The notes: generated by a model from the sequence alone, not told the origin. A stretch of 64,000 bases of DNA from an uncultured Anaerobiospirillum sp. (GCA_944390115.1 CALXOW010000009.1:1-64000); one strand, 5' to 3'; counted from the first letter of the stretch, positions 1 to 8,161 are shown. Program-made: numbers and translations.

Positions 1-64
1 AATCTCCTATTGTGATCGAACAGTGATGCTGTTATTATACACCAAATGAAAAAATTTATGTTAA

Positions 65-247
65 CCTGTACTAGTCAATCGCAACTTTCCCATTGCCAAG
101 TGGGAGCAGATTTACCGCGAGATTCAGAGGTACGCGGACGAGGAGGCTGATTGCAAATTCGGTCTCGTCTTTGATGACCAGATGGCCGAAGACCAGATGG
201 TAGTGACGCTGTTCGTGAGTGGTTTGGCTGAGCCGTTACAGGCTTAG
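65..247 (+). pseudogene. 3' remnant of an FtsZ-like gene
   Basis: From about position 74 one frame reads VNRNFPIAKWEQ... and runs to TAG at 245-247. It closely matches the C-terminal domain of the next gene (VNRNFPITNWEQ, then AEDQxxxT before the end), which corresponds to the end of the FtsZ C-terminal domain. An in-frame TAA at 62-64 and the lack of a start codon mean this is only the last 55-60 codons. Positions 1-70 are AT-rich and show no FtsZ similarity, so the homology starts abruptly, as at a recombination or deletion junction. The stop codon overlaps the ribosome-binding site of the next copy. Called a fragment with good confidence; how it was truncated is unknown. Confidence 0.75.
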
Positions 248-260
248 GAGAGGAATGTTT

Positions 261-1457
261 ATGCCCGAGCAATTGGTGATCGACTCAATTATGTTGAAGC
301 CCTTTAGTGAGCTACCGACTGGGACCAAGACTGATACCAGCAAAAAGTGGTATGACTGGGACTGGGAGTCCTCTGATGTGGTTCGTTTCGTGGGGGTAGG
401 GAGTGCTGCCTGTGACATTGTGCGTTACCTGAGCGAACACACGCACCATGTTTTAGTCGATTTCATTGCAGTTGATCAAGATTTGGAAGCCCTCAAACGT
501 TCGGAAGCCATGACCCAAGTGCTGTTAAAAAACGCAGGAAGTGAGCCCACAGTTGCCGCAAATGCTGTAGCGCCCTATGATTTGGATCGCTTATCGGAGT
601 CGGCCGATTTAGATGAAATCAGGCAGCCATTGGCTGGCTCTGATATGGTCTTTGTGCTCGTTGATCTTGGGGAGCGCTCTGCTTTGGGGGTAGCTCTTGA
701 CCTAGCACAGGTCGCGCGAGCTAGCGGTGCTTTGACCATTGGTATTGGGCTGCAACCATTAAGTAGCGAGGGCCAGGATCGTAGCCTGTGTGCTCAATAC
801 GGCCTTACTGAGCTTGAGGCCAAGATGGGTACGCTCTTTGCCCTTGATCCCAATCAGCTCTTGCCACAAACAGGCTGCAACCGGCGTGAGCTTCACGAGG
901 AAGTGAACTCTGTGGTGCTTCACATATTGCTTGGCTTCATTGAGCCCTGCGCAGTGCCTGGATATATTAATTTAGGCTTCTCTGATGTGCTGACCGTTTT
1001 TAAGGGCCGGGGCTTGGCTGCAATAGGCTTTGCTCAAGCCTCAGGCGAAAACTTTGTGGTTGATGCCGTGAAGCAGGCCGTGCATTATCCGCTGCTAGAG
1101 CAGGTGGACCTCAAGAAAGCATCCGGTCTGTTCGTTAACGCCCGCGTTAACCGCAACTTCCCAATTACCAATTGGGAGCAGATTAGCCGCGAGATCCAGG
1201 AATATTTCGACGAAGAGGCCTACTGCAAGTACGGAATCGTTTTTAACGACGAGATTGCAGAAGACCAGATCGCTATTACTATTCTGATCGCCGGTATTTC
1301 CGGGGACGAGGCTCCGAAGAATGAGAACCAAATGGCCGCTGTGCGTTCCAATGCTAGTGGAAGATTCGGCTTGCATAGCAAAACCTCTAGGTGCTCGACC
1401 CTTGGCAAGCCAGCTCAGAGGCTTGAGCCTTTATTCAGCACAAAGGCAAAACGGTAA
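261..1457 (+). CDS. Degenerate FtsZ-like protein, array copy A
   Basis: 398 residues with FtsZ layout end to end. The T1 loop is FVGVGSAACD (about residues 43-52) instead of a glycine run. The T4 signature GGGTGTG is replaced by LGERSALG (about 136-143). The T7 loop is NLGFSD (237-242), keeping N237 and D242 of the NxDxxD motif but with Gly for the first Asp. GTP binding is therefore unlikely, while an FtsZ-like fold and a partly preserved catalytic face are plausible. Start: ATG 261 sits about 10 nt after AGGAG (246-250) and aligns with the start of copy B (LVIDSI against LSIDSI); ATG 255 is possible but close to the Shine-Dalgarno. The last 30 residues lie inside an inverted repeat and are not FtsZ-like. 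Family assignment is firm; function is unknown. Confidence 0.8.
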   Translation: MPEQLVIDSIMLKPFSELPTGTKTDTSKKWYDWDWESSDVVRFVGVGSAACDIVRYLSEHTHHVLVDFIAVDQDLEALKRSEAMTQVLLKNAGSEPTVAANAVAPYDLDRLSESADLDEIRQPLAGSDMVFVLVDLGERSALGVALDLAQVARASGALTIGIGLQPLSSEGQDRSLCAQYGLTELEAKMGTLFALDPNQLLPQTGCNRRELHEEVNSVVLHILLGFIEPCAVPGYINLGFSDVLTVFKGRGLAAIGFAQASGENFVVDAVKQAVHYPLLEQVDLKKASGLFVNARVNRNFPITNWEQISREIQEYFDEEAYCKYGIVFNDEIAEDQIAITILIAGISGDEAPKNENQMAAVRSNASGRFGLHSKTSRCSTLGKPAQRLEPLFSTKAKR

Positions 1458-1497
1458 AGCCTCTGAGTTTTGTCATGCAAGCCGAATCTTCCACTAG
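1354..1497. repeat. Inverted repeat at the end of FtsZ-like copy A
   Basis: Positions 1354-1376 and 1475-1497 are perfect 23-nt reverse complements, followed inwards by about ten more imperfectly paired bases. The left arm encodes the non-FtsZ tail of copy A. The right arm lies in the stranded tail-coding frame downstream. The arrangement looks like an inverted duplication that replaced the original 3' end of copy A. Confidence 0.85.
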
Positions 1498-1579
1498 TAG
1501 CCGTCGCAAGGTGCCACCTCAGGTTAACGATGATTGGGACGATCCTGAGATGTCTCAGATCTTCCGCAAGAAGATCTAA
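1427..1579 (+). pseudogene. Stranded FtsZ-type C-terminal tail
   Basis: After a TGA at 1424-1426, a frame shifted by -1 relative to copy A is open to TAA at 1577-1579. It encodes a Ser/Arg-rich linker and ends DDWDDPEMSQIFRKKI. Acidic residues, a proline, then IFRKK resemble the conserved FtsZ C-terminal peptide (E. coli ends DIPAFLRKQ), which binds FtsA and ZipA. It overlaps the last codons of copy A, so a -1 shift near AAAA at 1448-1451 would fuse it to that protein. No other copy in the array carries such a tail. Identification as an FtsZ tail is inference. Confidence 0.5.
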
Positions 1580-1722
1580 GCTAAGACCCAACCTAATTCC
1601 ATCCAGGGCAAGTCTCAGGCCTGAATCGAGCTTGTGCCGTAAATCAGCAATGGCTGCTCAAGCTCAATCTAATCAATAATCGCTGCGCAGTGGAGCAAGA
1701 TAGGGCTTAAGGGAAGGATGAT

Positions 1723-2808
1723 ATGTACTGTAATTTGTCGATTGATTCAATCTTGCGCAGTCCATCTGCTGCCAATAATCCAGCGTATCAGCCGGATGAT
1801 ACGAGCGAAAACGGGATAAGAGCCTTCCGGCTAGGCATAGTGGGAGTAGGTTACGAGACCTGTGACCTACTGTACTATTTGCGGCAGCACACCTCGTGCG
1901 AAGATTGTGAGTTCCTTGTGATAGACAGGAACAGGGCAGCCTTAGAGCGTTCGGGGGCCGACACGCTAGTGCTGTTGAGTTATGACGGTCATGCCGACAC
2001 TCGAACTCCGCTTGAACACATCGCGGCGCAAGCTGATCGGGAGCAACTGCATGCTATATTGAAGCCTTACGATTTGCTCTTTGTGGTGGCGATCCTGGGG
2101 GGATATACCGCAACGGGCATTGTCACCGATATCGCGCGGGTAGCGCGTGCCACGGACGCTTTGACCATTGGTGTGGTGATCCCACCCTTTAGCTACGAGA
2201 CAATTGACCGAATTAATTGTGCCCAGTACGGCATTGCTGAGCTTGAGGCGAGTTTGGATGCGCTCTTGGTTTGTGATCCCAACAAGTTCTTGCAGCAACC
2301 TGGCTGCAAGCTGTGCGATGCCCGTGCCGCAGTTAACGACGCAGCGCTTCAGGTCGTGGATGGAGTGGTAGAGCCATTTTCCAAGCCTGGATTAATCGGC
2401 TTTGATTTTAGTGATATCGTGTCAGTTTTTAGGAATGCCGGGCGCGTTGCGGTGGGCTTTGCTCAAGCCTCAGGGGCTAACTTCGTTGGCGATGCCTTAG
2501 AGCAAGCCTTGCGTTATCCGCTGCTTGATCAAATTCCACTGAGCAAAGCGCGTAGGATCTTGGTTCATACTCGGGTGAATCGCAACTTCCCCATTACCCA
2601 GTGGGAGCCGCTTAACTGCAAGATGCAGCAGGAAGCTGACGAAGACGCCGACATCAAGTACAGCATGGCCTGGGATGACAATCTTGCTGAAGACCAGATC
2701 GTCGTTACTATTTTCACCACTGATGGCGGCACAGCGCCGCAGGATGAGCAATCCCATAACGGCCGTGCGCGCCAATTTGAGCTGAGCAGCCTTTTCCACA
2801 CGGTGTAG
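1723..2808 (+). CDS. Degenerate FtsZ-like protein, array copy B
   Basis: 361 residues, clearly related to copy A throughout (shared IDSI start, CAQYG, VGFAQASG and VNRNFPI segments). T1 is GIVGVGYETCD (about 38-48). T4 is LGGYTATG (about 125-132), retaining only part of the glycine pattern. T7 is GFDFSD (226-231), so both aspartates of NxDxxD remain and only the Asn is lost. The C-terminal domain ends AEDQIVVTIF followed by a short tail with no FtsA/ZipA-binding peptide. GGAAGG 8 nt upstream supports ATG 1723. Predicted cytoplasmic; probably poor at binding nucleotide but possibly able to contact an FtsZ subunit through the T7 face. That role is inference. Confidence 0.8.
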   Translation: MYCNLSIDSILRSPSAANNPAYQPDDTSENGIRAFRLGIVGVGYETCDLLYYLRQHTSCEDCEFLVIDRNRAALERSGADTLVLLSYDGHADTRTPLEHIAAQADREQLHAILKPYDLLFVVAILGGYTATGIVTDIARVARATDALTIGVVIPPFSYETIDRINCAQYGIAELEASLDALLVCDPNKFLQQPGCKLCDARAAVNDAALQVVDGVVEPFSKPGLIGFDFSDIVSVFRNAGRVAVGFAQASGANFVGDALEQALRYPLLDQIPLSKARRILVHTRVNRNFPITQWEPLNCKMQQEADEDADIKYSMAWDDNLAEDQIVVTIFTTDGGTAPQDEQSHNGRARQFELSSLFHTV

Positions 2809-2914
2809 GCTAAATCTTCGGACCAGCGCTCAAGCTGAGGGCAAAGATAAATGGGGTGAGAGCGCATTGGCCCTAGCACGTTCGTAGATATGGTTAATCC
2901 TTTGAGGGCGTAAC

Positions 2915-2944
2915 TGCGCGGTCTTGGGTTTTTGAAGCTCATTT
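2915..2944 (+). repeat. Duplicated upstream block of copies C and D (first unit)
   Basis: TAACTGCGCGGTCTTGGG followed by TTTTTGA before copy C matches CAACTGCACGGTCTTAGG followed by CTTTTGA at about 3955-3979 before copy D. In the second instance the block also encodes the C-terminus of copy C. It marks the junction of the tandem duplication that created C and D. Confidence 0.75.
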
Positions 2945-2965
2945 GACGAGTCATAGGGAGTGGCG

Positions 2966-3979
2966 ATGGACGTAGATCAGGCTGATGGCGACGGAGCGGG
3001 CGCTCCGGTGATCAAAGTGATTGGCGTGGGCGGCGGCGGGACTAGGATCGTGCAATTTATGAGGGAGCACGGTTTGACTGGCGTCCAGTTGGTGGTGGTT
3101 GACACCAATGCACGCGACCTTGAGCGTGCTACGGTTCCTGAAAAGGTGCAAATTGGAGCTAAGACTACCGGTGGTATGGGGACTTTCTTTAGCCACGAAA
3201 AGGGGCTGAAGGCGGTTGAGGAGAGCCGAACACAGCTTAAGTACATCGTATCTGGTGCCGATTTAGTGATCGTGGTCGCTGGTATGGGCGGAGGCACCAG
3301 CAGTGGAGCAAGTCTGGCAATAGCTCAAATCGCCCACGAATTAGGCATTGCGACAGTAGCTTTAGTGACGCTGCCTTTTGCCTTTGAGGGCAAGAAGCAT
3401 GCGCTGGTGGCGCAGTGGTTTCTGTGTGAACTAGCACCTCATGTCGACGCTCTAATTGCCTATGATAATAACGCTTGTTTGTCGCCTCGTTATGGCTCTA
3501 TCTCAATTAACAAAGCCTTTGAGCAGGTCAACGCGCGCTTGTTCCATACCATGCAGGGCATTATCGCCTCTTGGCAACAACATGCTTTTTCGTTTGAGCG
3601 ACAGCTCGCGCTGGTGACGCGGGGCGGAAAGGTATTGGTGAGCTGGGGCCAAGCTCAGGGCGAAAATGCTGTGGCTGACGCAGTGGCGCAAGCGCTCAAC
3701 TCGCCTTGGCGTGCGGCTTTAGGTGGCTCGCGTGATACTCGCCTGCAAGCGTATGCGTTGTTTGAGCACACTATCGAGGACCAAGCTGAGTTAGCTCTTC
3801 CTGAAATTCACAAATTCATTGGTCCAGACACCAATTGCCTGTGTAGTTGCAGCTGTTGTGACTCCCGATTTTTAGCACAAGGATGCGCGCTCCTCGCCTT
3901 GTTTGTGCAAATCGAGAGCTTTGAGACAACGCAAAAAAGTTCGAGAACAGGTCGCAACTGCACGGTCTTAGGCTTTTGA
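2966..3979 (+). CDS. FtsZ-like protein with GTP loops but no T7 motif, copy C
   Basis: 337 residues. The N-terminal GTPase half is well preserved: APVIKVIGVGGGGT (T1, about 13-26), GGGTSSGA (T4, 108-115) and LPFAFEGKKH (about 136-145, FtsZ-like). The T7 region (about 206-220) reads FSFERQLAL and has no NxDxxD. The C-terminal domain is shortened and Cys-rich (CLCSCSCC), and the last residues are encoded by sequence that is also repeated upstream of this gene. Start ATG 2966, five nt after GGGAG, aligns with the copy D start; an in-frame GTG at 2960 overlaps the Shine-Dalgarno. Likely binds GTP but should not complete a hydrolysing interface (inference). Confidence 0.8.
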   Translation: MDVDQADGDGAGAPVIKVIGVGGGGTRIVQFMREHGLTGVQLVVVDTNARDLERATVPEKVQIGAKTTGGMGTFFSHEKGLKAVEESRTQLKYIVSGADLVIVVAGMGGGTSSGASLAIAQIAHELGIATVALVTLPFAFEGKKHALVAQWFLCELAPHVDALIAYDNNACLSPRYGSISINKAFEQVNARLFHTMQGIIASWQQHAFSFERQLALVTRGGKVLVSWGQAQGENAVADAVAQALNSPWRAALGGSRDTRLQAYALFEHTIEDQAELALPEIHKFIGPDTNCLCSCSCCDSRFLAQGCALLALFVQIESFETTQKSSRTGRNCTVLGF

Positions 3980-4008
3980 GCCCCACTGAACCAACATAAG
4001 GAGTTTCT

Positions 4009-5049
4009 ATGACTGATGCTAAGGCTGATAGAGACGGGGCGGGCGCTCCGGTGATTAAAGTGATTGGCGTGGGCGGCGGCGGCAGTAATGCCGTGCAGCA
4101 CATGATCAACCAAGGCTTAGGTGGCGCTCAGTTCTGTGTGGTTAACACCGACCGACAAGCGCTTGCGCGCTCGACAGCTCCGGTTAAGATTGAAATTGGG
4201 TTGGATTGCTGCGGTGGTTTAGGCGCAGGCTGTGATTTCGCGCGTGGCCGCAAGGCGGCTGAAGAAAGCTACGCTGAGCTCAAGCAAGAGTTGGCGGGCG
4301 CTGACTTAGTGATCTTGGTTGCATGCTTAGGTGGTGGTACCGGTGGTGGAGCAAGTCCGGTCATTGCTCAAATCGCGCGTGAATTGGGCATTGTGACGGT
4401 TGCTCTTATGACTCTTCCTTTTGCCTTTGAGGGCAAGAAGCATCGGCTCTACGCCGAGGTTGACTTTGATTTGCTGTGCGCGCAGGTGGATGCCCTCGTC
4501 ATGGTCGACAACAATGATTGCTTGAGCCTCTTGGAAGGGGAAAATGTCTCAATTGTGAATGCCTTCAACTTGGTCAATGAGCTCTGGAGCCGTGCTGTGC
4601 GTTTCGCAATTAACTCTTGGAGTGCGAAGCATAAGACTTATTTCTCCTCAGCACAAGCGATTGAGGCGATAGGTTGTCGCTTCCAAGTCTTGCTCAGTTG
4701 CGTCCGCACTCAGGGCGAACAGGCAGTGGCAGAGGCAGTGGCGCAAGTGGTACACGCGCCATGGCGCGAGGTGTTGTCTAGGGTACCCCAGAGCAGCTTG
4801 CATCTTTATTCGCTTTGTGAGTACAGCGTCAAGGCGCAAGATAAGCTCATTGAGGGCGCGATGAGAAAGGCGCTCGGTCCAGATACGGAATGCCAGTTTC
4901 ACGGAGCTTTTGTCAGCTCTGAGCTCCTAAAGCAAGGTCAAGTGCAATTGACGCTGCTTGTCCAATTGGGCGCTATGGAGCAGGCCAAGGAAGCTCTGAA
5001 GGAAATGATTCAAGCTGGGCCGCACTTTATTGCGGGGAAGCGTAGCTGA
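4009..5049 (+). CDS. FtsZ-like protein with GTP loops but no T7 motif, copy D
   Basis: 346 residues and the best-preserved nucleotide site of the array: GVGGGGSNAV (T1, 20-29), VVNTD (44-48), GGLGAG (69-74), GGGTGGGAS (T4, 108-116) and FAFEGKKH (138-145). The T7 segment (about 208-222) is FSSAQAIEAIG, without any NxDxxD. The C-terminus ends in a basic stretch rather than an FtsZ tail peptide. Copies C and D share the segment from DGAGAPVIKVIG onward and a matching block before their starts, so they arose by tandem duplication. AAGGAG upstream supports ATG 4009. Possible GTP-binding, non-hydrolysing partner of an FtsZ outside the window. Confidence 0.82.
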   Translation: MTDAKADRDGAGAPVIKVIGVGGGGSNAVQHMINQGLGGAQFCVVNTDRQALARSTAPVKIEIGLDCCGGLGAGCDFARGRKAAEESYAELKQELAGADLVILVACLGGGTGGGASPVIAQIARELGIVTVALMTLPFAFEGKKHRLYAEVDFDLLCAQVDALVMVDNNDCLSLLEGENVSIVNAFNLVNELWSRAVRFAINSWSAKHKTYFSSAQAIEAIGCRFQVLLSCVRTQGEQAVAEAVAQVVHAPWREVLSRVPQSSLHLYSLCEYSVKAQDKLIEGAMRKALGPDTECQFHGAFVSSELLKQGQVQLTLLVQLGAMEQAKEALKEMIQAGPHFIAGKRS

Positions 5050-5082
5050 GCTTGTCTGACAGGTGCTCTTTTCTTGAGAAGA

Positions 5083-5108
5083 ATGCGCGTTTGCGCGCAT
5101 TGATCTTT
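5083..5108 (+). terminator. Terminator-like hairpin after the FtsZ-like array
   Basis: ATGCGCG TTTG CGCGCAT forms a 7-bp stem with a 4-nt loop at 5083-5100, followed by TGATCTTT. The U-tract is weak, so termination may be partial. It separates the array from lpxC. Confidence 0.45.
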
Positions 5109-5263
5109 GCGGCGTGGGGCGCGGGTGGTGCTGGGCGCAAAGTCCCGTGGAATGTGCCTTGAGCGCAAAGGGTGGTGAGCTAGGGGACTGGGATCCCAGT
5201 TTTTTGCCGACGAAATGCTGATTTTTGCACGTAAGATTTTTTTGAACTAACGCACAAATTGGG

Positions 5264-5289
5264 GCTTGACAGCGCCCTTTTGCGGTAAA
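5264..5289 (+). promoter_or_regulatory. Probable lpxC promoter
   Basis: TTGACA at 5264-5269 is followed after 14 nt by TAAAAT at 5284-5289. The hexamers are good but the spacer is short for sigma-70. It lies about 100 nt upstream of the lpxC start, in a 340-nt stretch (5050-5388) with no gene. Confidence 0.4.
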
Positions 5290-5388
5290 ATGAATGCGTT
5301 ATCAAACAGGGGCGAGCAGCAGTTGCTAAGTTGACTTGCTGTGCGTCCTGGGCTCAGGATTTTTTCGGTATTTGAGGGACCTAATTCC

Positions 5389-6336
5389 ATGATCTTCCAG
5401 CGAACCATTAAAGAAGCGGTTTCTGCTACAGGAATTGGCCTGCATTCAGGCTCCAAGGTTGAAGTCACCTTCCGCCCTGCTCCAGCCAATACCGGTATCA
5501 TCTATACCCGCACGGATCTCTCACCTAAAGTTTCGATCGAGTGCACCCCTGAGGCTGTGCGCGATACGCAGCTGTGCACCGCTTTGGTCAACCTCGAGGG
5601 CGTCCGCATCTCGACTGTCGAGCACTTAACTGCGGCTTTGAGCGCCATGGGTATTGATAACTTGTTCGTTGACGTCAACGCTCCCGAGTTACCAGTGATG
5701 GATGGCTCAGCCCAGCCTTTCATTTACCTCTTAGAGTCGGTCGGCGTCGAAGAGTTACCTGCGCTCAAGCAGTTCATCCACTTAAAGCGTCCAGTGCGCG
5801 TCGAAGACGGCGATAAGTGGGCTGAGATCCTCCCAGGTGATGGTTTTAGCCTTGATTTGACTATCGACTTTAACCACCCGGCGATGGAGCGTGAGCTGCA
5901 ACACTTCCATTTAGAGTTCTCGGGTCAGTCCTTTGTGCGCGAGCTGGCACGTGCCCGTACCTTCTGCTTTATGCGTGATGTCGAGTACATGCACAGCCAC
6001 AATCTGGCCTTAGGCGGCTCGCTTGAGAACGCCGTAGTCTTGGACGATTATCGCGTGATTAATCCAGAGGGCCTGCGTTACCCGAACGAGTTCGTTAAGC
6101 ACAAGATGTTAGATGCTATCGGTGACCTCTACATGAGCGGTCACAGCATCTTAGGTCAATTCCGTGCTTACAAGACCGGCCATAAGCTCAACAATATGCT
6201 GCTGCGTGCCGTGCTCGCTCAGCAAGAAAATTACGAGCTGGTCACGATCGGCGCTCCTCAGAACAACGAGTCGATCGATTTCCTGGGGCAAGACGTTACC
6301 CCAGCCCTGGGTGGCCACCAGCTGGTAGTTAGCTAA
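5389..6336 (+). CDS. lpxC: UDP-3-O-acyl-N-acetylglucosamine deacetylase
   Basis: LpxC catalyses the committed, zinc-dependent step of lipid A synthesis in the cytoplasm. The 315-residue product has the family start [21 protein letters not shown] and the zinc ligands H79 ([10 protein letters not shown]), H238 and D242 ([10 protein letters not shown]), matching E. coli numbering. E78 and H265 complete the active site. Start ATG 5389 follows GAGGGA at 5375-5380; in-frame codons further upstream lack family similarity. Its place after FtsZ-type genes matches the usual ftsZ-lpxC order. Length is normal (305 in E. coli). Confidence 0.97.
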   Translation: MIFQRTIKEAVSATGIGLHSGSKVEVTFRPAPANTGIIYTRTDLSPKVSIECTPEAVRDTQLCTALVNLEGVRISTVEHLTAALSAMGIDNLFVDVNAPELPVMDGSAQPFIYLLESVGVEELPALKQFIHLKRPVRVEDGDKWAEILPGDGFSLDLTIDFNHPAMERELQHFHLEFSGQSFVRELARARTFCFMRDVEYMHSHNLALGGSLENAVVLDDYRVINPEGLRYPNEFVKHKMLDAIGDLYMSGHSILGQFRAYKTGHKLNNMLLRAVLAQQENYELVTIGAPQNNESIDFLGQDVTPALGGHQLVVS

Positions 6337-6394
6337 GAGCTGCTAAGCCTTTTTGGATACCAGCTTTTATGGTATCCCAGCTTTGATTCCCTTC

Positions 6395-6436
6395 AAGACC
6401 GCTGCGCACTTGGTGTTCAGCGGTCTTTGCGTTTTG
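6395..6436 (+). terminator. Terminator after lpxC
   Basis: AAGACCGCTG (6395-6404) pairs with CAGCGGTCTT (6418-6427) around a 13-nt loop and is followed by TTGCGTTTTG. A second perfect hairpin (GGATACC/GGTATCC, 6355-6377) lies just upstream. Confidence 0.7.
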
Positions 6437-6568
6437 CTTTAGCGCCAATTTGCCGTTTTTTGATGCAGGGCGCGGCGTGTTTGGGCAAAAGTTGGTATAT
6501 TTTGCCTTACGCGTAGGATGCGCGGCTTAGTGCGACGGCTTCCGTCAGGATCTTGAGGCAAGCGGGCA

Positions 6569-8161
6569 ATGGGAAGAAAAAGAAAGGACTCGAGCAGAAC
6601 GGTCATTGACCCTAAGTTATTGCCGACCAACATCACCCCACCGCCGCCCCCCGATCTCAAACTGCAAGTGCGTGGTAATCCCACCAGCGGTTATCGCGTG
6701 TGTACCTACTTTGCCCGGTGGCGCCCGGTGGTCAAGGAGACTGACTCCACCCCTCGTAAAGAAGGCTCGTGCGTGGCTACCCACGTCAAGACCGTGGGCT
6801 ATATCGAAAAGCACAAGCGCTCGGGCAAGATTATCTTTGTGCCGGACTTCTACTTAGAGGTTCCGACCTTGCGCTATTACGACGTGTACCGCGACTACGA
6901 TCACTGCACCTATCAGCTGCGCCCTGATTGGCGCGAAACCTGGTATCTCACGGAGCGCTCTCTCTACCAGCCCCCTGAGGAAAGCCTCAATCTCAAACAA
7001 GAACTGTCGCGGCTGCGCAAACTGGTATCAGCGCAAAAGCGCGCGGCCGCTCAAGGCATTGCATTAGAGCTTGACCTTGAGACCCCAAATGACGCTCCAG
7101 AGATGGGGCCGCAAAAGGAAGCGGTACGCGGCTCATATAATCAATACATGATGGGCTCCATTCCTACCACCGATGCGCTGCAAGAGGGAGTCTACCGGGC
7201 CGGTGACAAGGAGCGCACTGAGCCATCGTGGGCGGCACAATATGCCTTAACTATGGGCGAGCCCTCAGTTGCGCCCAATATCGTGCCTGCCATTGCCAAG
7301 GCGGGCAAGCGTGCGCCAGTGCGCGCCGAGCCTCCTGGGCCTGATGCCTATTTGTCTCTAACCGATGACCCTAATTCGGAGTGGCATGTTAAGCCGCAGC
7401 ATGATGTGCTGCCGCCATCGCAGCCGCAAGAGCGCCTCCAGCGCCAGGCTGAGCTCGATAAGATCTTAGATCCACGTCAAGGCAAGGCCCCAGCGCGTAA
7501 GACGGGCACTAAATATCGCCCTCAGGCGCTAAAAGTAGAGTCATTGCCCGCTGGCGCGCCGCACAGTATGGTACAGCCGCGCCCCGCCGTGCCTGAAGCG
7601 GCGGGAGCGGCCCAACCGTCACACACCGCACAGCCTGTCGAGAACCAGGACAACGAGTTACTGCGGGGGGTAACTGAGCTCGGTACGGCTAATGGGCTCA
7701 AGGTCGGTAAGGCGCATGATGGAACCGGGATCGCTGCTGCGCTGTCCGATGGGCTCAAGGTTGATGCGCTTGATGGAGCGGGGCTCAGTGCGCGCAAGAG
7801 CGAGCAGGCGCAGCATGGTGAACCCCTGCCTGGTGCCAAGTTGCATCGTGAAACTGGGCTCGACGCGACTCAATCTGCTGGGGTGCCGTTATCTGAATCT
7901 GCTGGGGTGCCACTATCTGAGTTGTTGGTGCCTGATAAGGTGCAGCGCCGGGGCGAAGATGCTGGGGAGTCGTTGCGCCTGTCGGGCGCAGTGCGCCTGA
8001 GTGCCGCACCGTCTCAGTCCAAGGCTAAGGGCACGCTTGCTAAGTCCACGACTAAGTATCGTCCTAAGTCGTCCTTGCAGGGGGCTACCGTGGTGAATGT
8101 GGGAACTTTGCGCTTGCAGGGAACGCGCAAGCTTCAGCCTGATGATGAGGAGCAGTCATGA
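6569..8161 (+). CDS. Unrecognised protein with transposase-type N-terminal domain and low-complexity tail
   Basis: 530 residues, no signal peptide or membrane segment. The basic start (MGRKRKDSSR) and a proline run lead into an ordered domain (about 40-130) rich in aromatic and beta-type residues. Residues 75-108 (KTVGYI, SGKIIF, DVYR) match residues 58-94 of the 914-residue protein at 56589-59333 and resemble the N-terminal domain of IS1634/IS4-type transposases, but no DDE catalytic part follows. Residues 136-160 may be helical; the rest is Ala/Pro/Gly/Gln-rich with degenerate repeats (SAGVPLSE twice, variants of DGLKV). The stop overlaps the ampD start by 4 nt (ATGA), so the two are translationally coupled. 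Function unknown; the domain match is by eye. Confidence 0.75.
   Translation: MGRKRKDSSRTVIDPKLLPTNITPPPPPDLKLQVRGNPTSGYRVCTYFARWRPVVKETDSTPRKEGSCVATHVKTVGYIEKHKRSGKIIFVPDFYLEVPTLRYYDVYRDYDHCTYQLRPDWRETWYLTERSLYQPPEESLNLKQELSRLRKLVSAQKRAAAQGIALELDLETPNDAPEMGPQKEAVRGSYNQYMMGSIPTTDALQEGVYRAGDKERTEPSWAAQYALTMGEPSVAPNIVPAIAKAGKRAPVRAEPPGPDAYLSLTDDPNSEWHVKPQHDVLPPSQPQERLQRQAELDKILDPRQGKAPARKTGTKYRPQALKVESLPAGAPHSMVQPRPAVPEAAGAAQPSHTAQPVENQDNELLRGVTELGTANGLKVGKAHDGTGIAAALSDGLKVDALDGAGLSARKSEQAQHGEPLPGAKLHRETGLDATQSAGVPLSESAGVPLSELLVPDKVQRRGEDAGESLRLSGAVRLSAAPSQSKAKGTLAKSTTKYRPKSSLQGATVVNVGTLRLQGTRKLQPDDEEQS

Noticed and set aside
1448-1457. Programmed -1 frameshift at the end of FtsZ-like copy A
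   Set aside because: Only AAAA is present; the preceding codon does not re-pair well and no hairpin or pseudoknot follows at the right distance. Kept only as a possibility within the inverted-repeat finding.
1470-1679. 69-codon open frame after FtsZ-like copy A
   Set aside because: It overlaps the stranded FtsZ-type tail in another frame and has no ribosome site or family features.
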